Source: Pusillimonas sp. UBA6240 (GTDB lineage Bacteria > Pseudomonadota > Gammaproteobacteria > Burkholderiales > Burkholderiaceae_B). Taken from it: DNA of 44,595 nt. A program made the position numbers and the translations under genes. Where the stretch lies: positions 1 through 44,595 of the forward strand of contig DJWC01000101.1 of assembly GCA_002441445.1 (NCBI GenBank). The letters run 5' to 3'. Below are positions 33,255 through 42,317 of this stretch, piece by piece; within the stretch, counting starts at the first letter, position 1, and each line of letters begins with the position of its first letter. The notes under the pieces were generated by a model, which made no database searches, was not told where the DNA came from, and saw only the letters and a program-made list of their open reading frames with translations.

Positions 33255-34541
33255 TCAGCTCATCTTCGAAGGCAGCCAAAGGACCACGCTGGGGAAGGCC
33301 ATAATGAAGGCGATCAGTATGACATGCGCCAGGACATGAGGCCAGATTCCGCGGAACACCTCTTCGACCGGGATGCGGGTCACTTTGGACACCACAAACA
33401 CATTCAGTCCGACAGGCGGCGTCACGATGCCGACTTCCGCCAGCAGAATGACGACCACCCCGAACCATACGGGATCGAAACCCAGGCTGGTGATGAGCGG
33501 AAGCATGATCGGAATGGTGAGGATCAAGATCGATATCTGGTCCAGAAAGCATCCCAGTATCAAATACAGGACCGCGATGAAAACCAGAATGACCCATGGG
33601 CTCCAGCCGGATGCGGCCACCTGGGCGACCAAGTCCTGCGTGGCCCCGGTGATAGTCAAGAATGTGCCGAAAACATTGGCGCATACGATGATGAGGCCTA
33701 TCATTGCGGACGTGACGCAAGTCTTGATCAAGGCCAGGCGGAAATTGGCCCGCGTCAGCTTGCCGCTCTTGAGCGTCAACAGGAATGCGCCCAGGGCGCC
33801 GAGCGCCGAGGCCTCGACGGGTGTCGCGATGCCTGTGTAGATCAGCCCCGTGACCAGCCCGAAAAGCAGCATGAAGGGGCCGGCCACTTTGAGCGACGCG
33901 AGCTTTTCCGCCCACGGCGCTTTGCTGCCGACCGGCGCCAGCGACGGGTTCAGCCAGATCATGATCCGGATGGTCAATGCGATCGTCAATGTGACCAGTA
34001 TCCCGGGGACGATGCCGGCGATCAGCAATTGGCCGATATTGGCCCCGCTGAGCAAGCCGTAGAAGATGATGGCAATGCTGGGGGGTATGAGCATGGCCAG
34101 CGTGCCTGAAATGGACACGATGCCCGTCGCGAATTTCCGTTCGTAGCCGTTTTGCAGCATGGCCGGCACGCTGGATGTGGACAGTGTGGCCGCGGCTGCC
34201 GCACTCGAACCCGAGATGGCGCCGAATGCCGCTCCGGTGACCGCCGTGGCGATGCCCAGGCCGCCGCGCCAGCTTCGGGTCCAGGCGGCGATGGCATTGA
34301 ACAGCGTCAGCGAAATGCCGCTCGTCACCATGAACTCCGCCATGAGCAGGAACATGGGAATGGTGATGAGCTCGTAGCTGTTCAGCGCCGAGGTCGGGCC
34401 TGTGCCCAGGATGCCCAACAGCAGATCCGGTCCGCCTTGCAGCAGCAGCCCGACGCTGCCGGCGATCAGCAGGCCGAAGGCGACCGGCACGCCGGCGGCC
34501 AGCAAACCGAGGAGCACGACAATTCCGATCAGGACATTCAT
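33255..34541 (-). CDS. TRAP transporter large permease (DctM type), second system
   Basis: A 428-residue permease with about 12-13 helices. SGSSAAAAATLSTSSVPAM near 112 and GTLAMLIPPSIAIIFYG near 145 are the DctM signatures, and VGIVTPPVGLNVFVV near 380 is the second repeat. Its start overlaps the small permease stop by four bases (ATGA). It forms a complete TRAP system with the two genes upstream; the operon partners suggest an organic acid that is activated to a CoA thioester. Confidence 0.93.
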   Translation of the reverse strand: MNVLIGIVVLLGLLAAGVPVAFGLLIAGSVGLLLQGGPDLLLGILGTGPTSALNSYELITIPMFLLMAEFMVTSGISLTLFNAIAAWTRSWRGGLGIATAVTGAAFGAISGSSAAAAATLSTSSVPAMLQNGYERKFATGIVSISGTLAMLIPPSIAIIFYGLLSGANIGQLLIAGIVPGILVTLTIALTIRIMIWLNPSLAPVGSKAPWAEKLASLKVAGPFMLLFGLVTGLIYTGIATPVEASALGALGAFLLTLKSGKLTRANFRLALIKTCVTSAMIGLIIVCANVFGTFLTITGATQDLVAQVAASGWSPWVILVFIAVLYLILGCFLDQISILILTIPIMLPLITSLGFDPVWFGVVVILLAEVGIVTPPVGLNVFVVSKVTRIPVEEVFRGIWPHVLAHVILIAFIMAFPSVVLWLPSKMS

Positions 34542-35131
34542 TGTGTGACCTCTTCCAGTTCATCCAGGCGACGGGCGAGGCCGATGCTGTGGAATGCGGC
34601 TTCGTTCACCGTCGCCACGAAATAGCATGCCGAAAAGTGCACGGACCGCAGCGCGAGCACGAGAATGCCCCAGGCGACCAGCGCTTTGGATATCCATACC
34701 GGCCACAAGATGACGCCGGCCAATACATCGTCGTTGGTGAATGAAACAATGCTTTCGTGGACCGCGCTGTGCCCCACCAGGAGCAGCAATATCCCGCTGG
34801 CGAGAAAACCGGCGGCGCTCATCAGGAAGGCGGCGGGCCGCGGCAATTTGCTCGCGAAGAAATCCACCGCCAGATGGCCGTGATGCGCCAGCGTATATGA
34901 AAAGGCCAGATAAAAGGACGCAAGAAGCACGTAGTTCATCAGGAAGTCGTACCACCAGGTCAGCGGACTCGATACGACGTACCGCAAGATGACGTCGACG
35001 CCGGTGACGAACATCATCATAAGAATTCCCAATGACGCGACGACGATGCCGACGGCCTCAAGAAGCGAGAGGCTCCGATGCAAAGCCATCAGGATGACGG
35101 CGAGACTTCCACTGAACCGTTGTGTGCTCAT
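34538..35131 (-). CDS. TRAP transporter small permease (DctQ type), second system
   Basis: A 197-residue membrane protein with four hydrophobic segments (about 25-50, 65-85, 100-125 and 145-165). RYVVSSPLTWWYDFLMNY follows the first helix, as in DctQ. GGAGG lies six bases before the ATG. It overlaps the large permease gene by four bases and follows the binding-protein stop by 21 bases. Confidence 0.9.
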   Translation of the reverse strand: MSTQRFSGSLAVILMALHRSLSLLEAVGIVVASLGILMMMFVTGVDVILRYVVSSPLTWWYDFLMNYVLLASFYLAFSYTLAHHGHLAVDFFASKLPRPAAFLMSAAGFLASGILLLLVGHSAVHESIVSFTNDDVLAGVILWPVWISKALVAWGILVLALRSVHFSACYFVATVNEAAFHSIGLARRLDELEEVTQ

Positions 35132-35152
35132 TGCGCCTCCATGCCAGCCAGG

Positions 35153-36190
35153 TCAGCTGCCGACTTTGCTGCGAAACACGTCCAGGATCTTGGTTCCGGG
35201 GCGGCCGCGCTGATCCAGGCCCTGCGCCCAGCTCTTGTATATCTCGCCATAATGCTCGGTGATCTTCTTGACGTCGGCGGCGGGAAGGTCGGTCGGCTTC
35301 ATGCCTCCCTTCTTGAGCGATTCCACTTCCGCCGCATCCGAGGAGTCGACATATTCGCAATGCGATTTGGTAGCGTATTTGCCGGCTTCAACCAGGATAT
35401 CCTGGAGATCCTTGGGGATCTTGCTCCAGCTTTTTTCGCTGATCACCCAGTAGTCGACGAAGCTGCCCACCCCCAGGTTCGGCGTCCAGTGCTTGATCAC
35501 CTCGTGCAGGCCCCATGGCTTGACGCTCAAAATAGGCCAGAAAACACCATCCAGGGTGCCGCGCTGCAAAGAGATCAAGACATCGGGCCCGGCCATCCGA
35601 ATGGAAACCGCGTCCAGAAGCTTGGCGGTCTGATCCATGGGACCGCCCGCGGTGCGCAACTTCAGGCCCTTGAAGTCGTCGGCGGTTTTGACCTCTTTCT
35701 TGGTCGTCATGACCCGGTAAGAGCCTATTGCCGCCGTGAAAAGGTTGCGCACGCCATTCGGCTTGAACTCCGCCGCGTCCAGTTCGCCTCCAGGACCCGC
35801 CATTTCGGCGAGGGCATAGCTGCCTTTGCAGGCTCCTTCATAGATGCCGGGAAGTTCCGCCACGCCTGCGAGCGGAAACTTGTCGGTGATGTAGGCCGGA
35901 GCGATATTGACGATATCCGCTACGCCGGACTGCACCATTTGCAAAGAGTCCTTGGCCTTGCCCAATTGCTCGGCGGGAAAGAACTTGAACTGGATCCGGC
36001 CTTTGGAAAGCTCTGTCGCCTTGTCCATGAAGACTTTGCCGCCATGGCTGGATACATGATGGGACAGCGGCATCCAGTCGCCTACGCGAAGGGTGATGCT
36101 GTCCTGCGCGGCGGCGGCGCCGGAAACGCCGATTGCGGCGAGAAGGGCCGCTACGGCAGTGAGACGGTATGCAAAACGAGGGCGATTCAT
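35153..36190 (-). CDS. TRAP transporter substrate-binding protein (DctP type), second system
   Basis: A 345-residue periplasmic protein with Sec signal MNRPRFAYRLTAVAALLAAI ending ASA/AAAAQ before DSITLRVGDW. Family features include FKGLKLRTAGG, the conserved QRGTLDG region, and WVISEKSWSKIPKDLQ. AGGAG precedes the ATG. Binding proteins of this subgroup often carry aromatic or alicyclic carboxylates, which would fit the acyl-CoA synthetase and crotonase next door, but the ligand cannot be read from sequence. Confidence 0.92.
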   Translation of the reverse strand: MNRPRFAYRLTAVAALLAAIGVSGAAAAQDSITLRVGDWMPLSHHVSSHGGKVFMDKATELSKGRIQFKFFPAEQLGKAKDSLQMVQSGVADIVNIAPAYITDKFPLAGVAELPGIYEGACKGSYALAEMAGPGGELDAAEFKPNGVRNLFTAAIGSYRVMTTKKEVKTADDFKGLKLRTAGGPMDQTAKLLDAVSIRMAGPDVLISLQRGTLDGVFWPILSVKPWGLHEVIKHWTPNLGVGSFVDYWVISEKSWSKIPKDLQDILVEAGKYATKSHCEYVDSSDAAEVESLKKGGMKPTDLPAADVKKITEHYGEIYKSWAQGLDQRGRPGTKILDVFRSKVGS

Positions 36191-36240
36191 GGGATGTCTC
36201 CTGTGATGTTGCGCTTTCTGTGAGGAAAACTATGGGCCTT

Positions 36241-37038
36241 CTATGGAGCCTTGGCTGGCTTGCGGCTTTGCAGATATGCTGCGCGCGCGTTCTGCGAGGC
36301 GCCGTCGCGCAGCCCCGAATACAACAGATGGGCGTCGGCGAACGCGTTTGCGCCGCTGACGAGCGATTCGCGCGCGGCCATGATTTGTTGCTTGGTTGCT
36401 TCGAGCACCAGGCTGGACCGCAACAAAAGGGTTTCTGTCGACCGCCCCACCCTGTCTTCAAGCATGTGCCGGGGCACGACGTCGTTGAGCATGCCCAGGC
36501 GCAGAGCGCGATCGGCAGGCATGAACTCGCACAGCAAGGTGAACTCGGTCGCCATCAATGGCCCGAGTTCCCGGACCAGCAGCGGGATGCCCCCCCAGGC
36601 CAACGGAATCCCCAGCGCCGTTTCAGGCAGCAGGAAGGTGGCGTCTTCCGACGCATAACGGAAATCGCAGGCGGCGGCGAGCACCACACCGCCGCCTATG
36701 CAATGCCCATGAACCGCGGCGATCGTGATCGCGCGCATATGCAAAATCACATCGGTCAGCTCACTGCCGAGCGCTACGATGCTTCGCACTTCTTCGGGCG
36801 ATGCGTCGGGTGAGAAGTTGTTCAAATCGAAGCCGGAACAGAAGCCCGCCCCGTTGCCGCCGAACACGACTACTTTGATATCGGATCGACCGTTGAACCA
36901 GCGGGCGCCGTCGATGATGTCTTGCATCATTTGCCGGTTGAAGGCGTTCCGAGTCGCGGGCCGATTCAATCGCAAGCGGCCGGCTGCGCCGTCCAGCGTG
37001 ATTTCTATCGTGTCGAAAGCGGGGATGTTTGATTGCAT
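36241..37038 (-). CDS. Crotonase-fold enoyl-CoA hydratase/isomerase family protein
   Basis: A 265-residue crotonase. The oxyanion hole is built by GAGFCSGFDL near 64 and HGHCIGGGVVLA near 112. Of the two catalytic glutamates of hydratases, the first (in GGGxE) is replaced by Val here (GGGVVL), while the second is kept in LPETALG. A single glutamate is typical of isomerases and other crotonase activities, so simple hydration is doubtful. It lies between the acyl-CoA synthetase and the TRAP genes and probably acts on the CoA ester of the imported acid. Confidence 0.9.
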   Translation of the reverse strand: MQSNIPAFDTIEITLDGAAGRLRLNRPATRNAFNRQMMQDIIDGARWFNGRSDIKVVVFGGNGAGFCSGFDLNNFSPDASPEEVRSIVALGSELTDVILHMRAITIAAVHGHCIGGGVVLAAACDFRYASEDATFLLPETALGIPLAWGGIPLLVRELGPLMATEFTLLCEFMPADRALRLGMLNDVVPRHMLEDRVGRSTETLLLRSSLVLEATKQQIMAARESLVSGANAFADAHLLYSGLRDGASQNARAAYLQSRKPAKAP

Positions 37039-37108
37039 GAATGATGTTTCTTGGTAAATGGACGGTATGGGCTGGAGTTATTGCTCAAGTGGCCTGCCCG
37101 GCGGCCCG

Positions 37109-38674
37109 CTACTTGGCTGCGCCCGCTGTCTCCTTCACGCTTTCCCGCAGCTGCCGCTTCAGCACTTTCCCGGATACGTTCTTGGGCAGCTCATCGCAAA
37201 TGAAAACCCGCTTAGGCAATTTGTAGCCGGCGAGGATGCCGCGGGTCCGGGCTATGATGTCTTCTTCCTTAGCCGCCTGGCCTTTTTTCAGCACCACGAA
37301 GGCGGTAACGGCTTCTCCCCATTTAGGATCCGGCACGCCGACGATGGCGACTTCACTGATTTCGGGATTTGCCTTCATGACCGCCATTTCGACTTCGATC
37401 GAATAGACGTTTTCGCCGCCCGACTTGATCATGTCTTTCTTGCGATCCACAAAGAACAGGAATCCGTCCTCGTCGCGATAGCCAAGGTCGCCGGTATGCA
37501 GCCATCCGTTGCGCAGCACTTGCGCGTTGGCTTCAGGGCGCTTGTAGTACCCCTTGAACACATTCGGCCCGCGAACGACGATCTCGCCCACCTCGCCGTC
37601 GGGCAAGGTGTTATCGTTATCGTCCACCACGCGAACGTCGTTGTACCAGACCGGCTTGCCCAGGGTGTTGGGCTTGACGATCATGTCGGCCGTGAATTCA
37701 GTCGTCGTGACGATGGGCGCCGCTTCGGTCAAGCCGTACATGAAATACATGCTTTCCACCCCAAGTTCATTCAGAACCCGCGCGACCATTTCAGGTGAAT
37801 ATTTGGCAGCCGCCGACATAATGCGCCGCAGGGACGTCAAGTCGTATTTGCGGCGCAGAGGCGAATCCAGCAATTGAATCAACGGAGCGACGAGAATGTA
37901 GGCCAGCGTGATGCGATGCTTCTCGATGAGCCGGCAGGCCTCTTCGGGTTCCCACTGGCTCATGATCACCATGGGCAGGCCGCGTGCGATGAAGGTCGTC
38001 GTCTGCGTATGCAGTCCGCTGACGTGATTCATGGGCATGGATAATAAAAAGCAGTCGTACTGCTGCGGCGGCACGTAGGTCAGCGCGAACAGCGAGTCCC
38101 ATAGTATGTTTCCGTGCGCCAGGACGGCGCCTTTGGGTAGCCCCGTCGTGCCGGAGGTGTACATGATGATGGCATCATCGGAGCCGTTCACGGCTATGTC
38201 CGGTTCGTCCGCCGTAGCGGCGGCCGTCAGCGCCTCGTACTGCAAGGCGTCCGGCGACGTATTGGCGCCTCCATAAACCACCACCTGAATTCCGGGAATC
38301 CGGTCGCGGAACCGGGCAAGCATTTCCTGGAAGCCGGCTTCTACGAACAGCACCTTGTTGTCGGCGTCTTTGATGATGAAAGCGACCTCTTCGGCGGAAA
38401 GACGCCAATTGATGGTGCCGAAGACAACGCCGGCCTTGGCCGATCCATGGCAAAGCTCGAGATACTGGATAGAATTTTTTCCCAGTATGGCCACGTGGTC
38501 TCCCTTGGCCATGCCGAGACCGATCAGCGCATGCGCGGCGCGGTTGACGCGGGCGTTGTATTCCTTGAAGGTGCAGCGTTCATCATTGAAGATCATCGCT
38601 GTCCTGTGCGGGTACTGCTCCGCCGCACGGCGGACGACCGAGCCCATGGTGAGCGCATCGATTCCTGTCTGCAT
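37109..38674 (-). CDS. Acyl-CoA synthetase (AMP-forming, fatty-acid/aromatic acid type)
   Basis: A 521-residue ANL-superfamily ligase. The phosphate loop is YTSGTTGLPKGA near 170, the acyl-AMP motif is MYGLTEAAP near 315, HTGDLGYRDEDGFLFFVDRKKDMIKSGGENV (in part HTGDLGYRDEDG) marks the hinge, and the catalytic lysine is in NVSGKVLKR near 508. ATG at 38674 follows GGAGG; the frame to 38710 overlaps nothing known but lacks a ribosome-binding site. It probably activates the TRAP-imported acid as the first step and is first in this operon. Confidence 0.93.
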   Translation of the reverse strand: MQTGIDALTMGSVVRRAAEQYPHRTAMIFNDERCTFKEYNARVNRAAHALIGLGMAKGDHVAILGKNSIQYLELCHGSAKAGVVFGTINWRLSAEEVAFIIKDADNKVLFVEAGFQEMLARFRDRIPGIQVVVYGGANTSPDALQYEALTAAATADEPDIAVNGSDDAIIMYTSGTTGLPKGAVLAHGNILWDSLFALTYVPPQQYDCFLLSMPMNHVSGLHTQTTTFIARGLPMVIMSQWEPEEACRLIEKHRITLAYILVAPLIQLLDSPLRRKYDLTSLRRIMSAAAKYSPEMVARVLNELGVESMYFMYGLTEAAPIVTTTEFTADMIVKPNTLGKPVWYNDVRVVDDNDNTLPDGEVGEIVVRGPNVFKGYYKRPEANAQVLRNGWLHTGDLGYRDEDGFLFFVDRKKDMIKSGGENVYSIEVEMAVMKANPEISEVAIVGVPDPKWGEAVTAFVVLKKGQAAKEEDIIARTRGILAGYKLPKRVFICDELPKNVSGKVLKRQLRESVKETAGAAK

Positions 38675-38904
38675 GTCGTGTATCCTCCAAAACTTGTGAG
38701 TACGATACATAACTATGCAGTTTTACACACTACGGGAAAACCCGGCAAAGTGCAAAATGCCTTTGGGAGTAAGGGTATCCAAATGAGCGGGAATATCGCC
38801 ATTCCAATGGATTGCTTCCGCCATTGGCGGCGTAGACTGCTTCGATAATCGGTGGCGTGCATTGCCATGCCCCGCCAGAGGCGGCAGCGGCCCCGGGGGC
38901 GGCG
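38675..38904. other. Intergenic region upstream of the acyl-CoA synthetase
   Basis: No gene is seen. On the minus strand TTGCCG (38743-38738) and TAAAAC 17 bases later are a weak promoter match for the synthetase operon. A small inverted repeat, CGGGAAAACCCG, lies at 38732-38743. Confidence 0.3.
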
Positions 38905-39570
38905 CTAGGGCTTGCTCGACCCCTGCTGGTCGGACAGATAGCTGATCATCCGGATGGCCACCGCCGAAGTCTGCTGCATGTGCTCGACACAGGCCAGCCA
39001 GGCCTCGGCCTCGTCATTGGCGCGTATGGCTTCGCCTATCCTGGACATTTCCCGCAGGGTGTTGCTGATGCGCCCCGGACTGAGTATGGATGTGGCGCGC
39101 AGCCGCGCTATCTTGGCATGCAGGTCTTCCAGGCTGTGCTTGAGTACTTTGTTGTAGCAGCCGTCCAGCAGCGCGGCATAAAAATCCTCTATGGCCTTGA
39201 GCTGCGCGGCCACATCGCCGGTCTGCACCGCGGTTTCCAGCATTCGCAGGGCCTGATCCAGGTTTTCGCGCTGCTCCACTGTCGCCAGATTGATGAAATT
39301 TCTGGCGGCCAGCCCCTCGAGCACCGAACGCACTTGATAGATATCGGCGGCTTCCTGGGCATCCAGCGTCGCCACCCTTACGCCGCGATTGGGCTCATTC
39401 ACCACATAGCCTTCGCGCGCCAGCACCTGCAGGGCCTCTCTTACAGAGGAACGGCTGGCGCCGGTCAGCTCGCATAGCGCCTTTTCGGTCAAGCGGGAGC
39501 CCGGCCGCAGCCTGCCCGCCATGATTTCTTCTTTGACTTTCTTGGCGATCGCGGAACGTTTGAGTGTCAT
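38905..39570 (-). CDS. GntR-family transcriptional regulator, FCD subfamily
   Basis: A 221-residue regulator. The winged helix-turn-helix (about 10-70) contains LTEKALCELTGASRSSVREA and the FCD domain (about 80-210) contains DFYAALLDGCYN and SRIGEAIRANDEAEA, with conserved His near 191. It is divergent from the RraA-Bug-RraA genes and separated by a TTGTCTGACAA palindrome, so it most likely controls them. It is also upstream of the acyl-CoA synthetase on the same strand, so influence there is possible. Confidence 0.88.
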   Translation of the reverse strand: MTLKRSAIAKKVKEEIMAGRLRPGSRLTEKALCELTGASRSSVREALQVLAREGYVVNEPNRGVRVATLDAQEAADIYQVRSVLEGLAARNFINLATVEQRENLDQALRMLETAVQTGDVAAQLKAIEDFYAALLDGCYNKVLKHSLEDLHAKIARLRATSILSPGRISNTLREMSRIGEAIRANDEAEAWLACVEHMQQTSAVAIRMISYLSDQQGSSKP

Positions 39571-39908
39571 CAGCGCATGGAAAAGTTGAAGAGGGGGACG
39601 AATGGACCCGCAATCATAGCCTTTTGCCGGACATCATAAACCCCGCCACCTACCATTTTGACTTCATCGGCGTCGATGCCCAGTCTTTCATCGGTTTATT
39701 TTACAGATGGTTCTCTATTTTTTGTCTGACAATTTGTGTTATATTGATCGATAATTTATTAAATAGTTCCATACATAGCTGCTTGCCTTCGAAGGCGCGC
39801 GATGGACGGAGCCATAACGGAAACAAGGCATTCGGCTTCGGGACGCCAAGAGGCGAACCCGTGCATGAGGACGGCAAGGCCATGAGGCCAGGCACACAAG
39901 AGGAAGCA
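39571..39908. other. Divergent regulatory region, AT-rich
   Basis: A 338-base gap between the GntR regulator and the RraA-like gene. The plus-strand frame that continues upstream of 39909 is not supported. The stretch 39700-39780 is clearly AT-rich and should hold the promoters. TATATT and TTATAT elements lie near 39739-39745. An 8-base palindromic core TTGATCGATAA is near 39745-39755. Confidence 0.4.
39722..39732. promoter_or_regulatory. Candidate FCD GntR operator
   Basis: TTGTC-T-GACAA has perfect 5-bp arms and one central base, a form common for FCD-type GntR sites. It lies inside the AT-rich promoter region between the regulator and the RraA-like gene. Confidence 0.5.
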
Positions 39909-40586
39909 ATGAGCAATTGGAACGATCCTAAATACCAGAACCTGTCGAATGCCGAGATCTCGGATGCGCTGGACTTTTTCGGCTTGCCGGGCAGCTCGCC
40001 CGGCCTGTCTTGCGTGACGGGCGAGCACCGGATTTTCGGTCCGGCTTTCACGGTGCGGTTCGCGCCCGCCGATCCGCAAGCCATAGGCACGGTCGGCGAC
40101 TATATCGACGATGTGCAGCCGGGCCAGGTCGTCGTGCTGGACAATGAGGGCCGTAGCGACTGCACGGTCTGGGGCGGGATACTGAGCCAGGTCGCGCAGG
40201 CGCGGAACATAGCGGGCACAGTCATCAACGGCGTATGCCGCGATTCCGAAGAAGCCGTGCAATGCGGCTACCCTATTTTCAGCCGCGGCGTATTCATGCG
40301 CACCGGCAAGGACCGCGTGCAGGTCGAAGCCGTGGGCGGCAGCGTTTCGCTCGGCGAAGTCCGGGTCAATCCTGGCGATATCGTCGTGGGCGACCGCGAT
40401 GGCATAGTCGTCATCCCCGCGGCGCGCGCGGACGAAGTCCTGGAACGCGCCTTGAAGACGCATCAGACGGAAAAAGAGATCGTGCAAGCGGTAAGAGCGG
40501 GCGCCACGCTTAAAGAGGCCCGCGAAAAACTGGGCTATCACCTCCTGCAGCGCAGCGAGCAGCCCGCCGATGCCGACCGCCCATAG
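39909..40586 (+). CDS. RraA-family protein (putative 4-carboxy-4-hydroxy-2-oxoadipate-type aldolase), copy 1
   Basis: A 225-residue RraA/HMG-aldolase-like protein. The family active-site pattern GxxxxxRDxxE is met by NGVCRDSEEAV near 115, and the start NLSNAEISDALDFFGLPG and GDIVVGDRDGIVVIP are typical. Such proteins act as metal-dependent aldolases or oxaloacetate decarboxylases, or as RNase E inhibitors; the length and metal motif favour enzyme. GAGGAAGCA precedes the ATG. It is the first of a three-gene set with a Bug binding protein and a second RraA-like gene, and probably processes a keto/hydroxy acid taken up by that system. Confidence 0.85.
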   Translation: MSNWNDPKYQNLSNAEISDALDFFGLPGSSPGLSCVTGEHRIFGPAFTVRFAPADPQAIGTVGDYIDDVQPGQVVVLDNEGRSDCTVWGGILSQVAQARNIAGTVINGVCRDSEEAVQCGYPIFSRGVFMRTGKDRVQVEAVGGSVSLGEVRVNPGDIVVGDRDGIVVIPAARADEVLERALKTHQTEKEIVQAVRAGATLKEAREKLGYHLLQRSEQPADADRP

Positions 40587-40614
40587 CCTTACCACCGACA
40601 CTGAGGAGATTTAA

Positions 40615-41610
40615 ATGCAGTTGAAAAAGCATGTCCGCGCCGCCACCAAACTGGCAGGCGCTTTATTGATGGCCGGCCTGGCATCGACGGCGGTCCCGGC
40701 TGCCGCGCAGGAACTGGAGTGCGCCCATGTGGTCATCATTTCGCCCTATCCGCCCGGCGGCACCACCGATATCCTCGCCCGCCTGCTGGCCCCCGAAATG
40801 CAGAAGGAACTCGGCGTCACCGTCATCGTGGACAACAAGCCCGGCGCCAGCAGCAACATAGGCACTGAATTCGTGGGCCGCGCTAAGCCGGACGGCTGCA
40901 CGCTCTTGCTGGGCAACAACACCGGCGTGGTGATCAACCGCAATCTGTACAAGCTGCGGCTGGACCCCGTCGAAAGCCTGGCGCCGGTGGGCGAAGTGGC
41001 CGCCGTTCCACTGGTGCTGTATGTCAATCCGTCGAAGATGGAGGTCACCTCCCCGGCGCAGCTGATCGACACGCTCAAGCAAAACCCCGACAAGTACAGC
41101 TTCGCCTCGGGCGGCAGCGGCAGCCCGCAGCATCTGGCCGGCGAACTGATCAAGCAAAGCAAGTCGGTGAATATGCTGCATGTGCCGTATCGCGGCCAAG
41201 GGCCGGCCTTGTCTGACGTCATTGCGGGACACGTGCCCATCGCATTCGAAACCACCACCGTGCTGGTGCCGCATATCAAGTCCGGAGCAGTGCGGCCGCT
41301 GGCCATTACCAGCGCCAAACGCAGCAAGGCCCTGCCCGACGTCCCCACCATGGACGAGTCCGGCTTCCCTGGCTTTGTCATCGAGAATTGGTACGGAGTG
41401 TTCGCGCCTGCCGGTACGCCGCAGCCCATCATCGCAAAGCTGAATAAGGCGGTGAACGTCGCCCTGAAAGCGCCCAACGTCGTTCAGGCATTGAATAAGA
41501 TGGGTTCGTCCGACGTCGCGGGTTCGGCCGAGGAGTTCTCGAGCTTCATCGCCAAAGAGGCTCCGGTCTGGAAAGAAGTCGTTCAGAAATCAGGCGCTAA
41601 AATAGACTGA
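40615..41610 (+). CDS. Bug-family tripartite tricarboxylate transporter binding protein
   Basis: A 331-residue periplasmic protein with a signal ending TAVPAAAQ before ELECAHVVIISPYPPGG. Bug motifs PYPPGGTTDILAR, VDNKPGASSNIG, HVPYRGQGPAL and DVPTMDESGFPGF are present. GAGGAGAT precedes the ATG. It lies between two RraA-like genes and probably binds a di- or tricarboxylate. A strong hairpin terminator follows its stop directly. No TctAB partner genes are in the window. Confidence 0.92.
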   Translation: MQLKKHVRAATKLAGALLMAGLASTAVPAAAQELECAHVVIISPYPPGGTTDILARLLAPEMQKELGVTVIVDNKPGASSNIGTEFVGRAKPDGCTLLLGNNTGVVINRNLYKLRLDPVESLAPVGEVAAVPLVLYVNPSKMEVTSPAQLIDTLKQNPDKYSFASGGSGSPQHLAGELIKQSKSVNMLHVPYRGQGPALSDVIAGHVPIAFETTTVLVPHIKSGAVRPLAITSAKRSKALPDVPTMDESGFPGFVIENWYGVFAPAGTPQPIIAKLNKAVNVALKAPNVVQALNKMGSSDVAGSAEEFSSFIAKEAPVWKEVVQKSGAKID

Positions 41611-41634
41611 CGGCGCGCTGAAGCGCCGCTTTTT
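41611..41634 (+). terminator. Intrinsic terminator or attenuator between Bug and second RraA gene
   Basis: CGGCGC (41611-41616) and GCGCCG (41623-41628) form a perfect 6-bp stem around GCTGAA, followed by C and TTTTT (41630-41634). It starts on the base after the Bug stop and ends just before the ribosome-binding site ACGGAG of the next gene, so readthrough would set the level of the second RraA-like protein. Confidence 0.7.
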
Positions 41635-41647
41635 ACGGAGTTTTCAT

Positions 41648-42268
41648 ATGGATGCTTTGGCCAAGTTGTTCGAGGGCGTGCCCTCTTCCATCATCAGCGA
41701 CATCATGCGCAGAATCGCCGGGGCCCGCACCCTGAAGCCGCGCCACGCCAGCGGCGGCCTGGTCGGCACCGCCTATACCGTCAAGGTAAGGTCCGGCGAC
41801 AATCTGTATATACACGACGCCTTGCGCAAGATACAGCCGGGGCAGGTGCTGGTGGTGGACGGCGAAGGCCATACCGACCGCGCGCTGGTCGGTGAAATCA
41901 TGATGAGCGCCGCCAGGATGCGCGGCGTGGCGGGCTTCGTCATCGACGGGTCCATACGCGATTCGGACGCATTCGCCACGCACAATTTCCCCTGCTATTC
42001 CAAAGGCGTCACGCACCAAGGCCCGTTGAAGAACGGCCCGGGCGAGCTGAATGTCCCCGTGGCCATCGACGGCTGCGTGGTCAACCCCGGCGACATCGTG
42101 GTGGGCGATCCCGACGGTGTGGTTTTCATTCCGCGCGACAAGGCCGAGGAAGTGGCTGCCGCGAGCCGCAAGAAGATGGCCGTCGAGGCCGCTGTGCTGG
42201 CCGGCATCGCCAAGGGCGAATATGACGACTCCTGGATAGACGGCGCGCTGAAGGCTCAACTGGTATAG
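41648..42268 (+). CDS. RraA-family protein, copy 2
   Basis: A 206-residue RraA-fold protein with the substrate-loop GEIMMSAARMRGVAGFVIDG and IRDSDAF, and NPGDIVVGDPDGVVFIP near the end. In the GX20RDxxE/D pattern of the aldolases, the last acidic position is Ala (RDSDAF) here, unlike copy 1 (RDSEE). The two copies are diverged and not recent duplicates. ACGGAG precedes the ATG. Its task within the cluster is unknown; aldolase-like or decarboxylase activity is possible. Confidence 0.85.
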   Translation: MDALAKLFEGVPSSIISDIMRRIAGARTLKPRHASGGLVGTAYTVKVRSGDNLYIHDALRKIQPGQVLVVDGEGHTDRALVGEIMMSAARMRGVAGFVIDGSIRDSDAFATHNFPCYSKGVTHQGPLKNGPGELNVPVAIDGCVVNPGDIVVGDPDGVVFIPRDKAEEVAAASRKKMAVEAAVLAGIAKGEYDDSWIDGALKAQLV

Positions 42269-42317
42269 GCCTGCAAGCCCGGCTGGGTGGCATGAACATG
42301 TCCGGGCGCAGCGTGCA

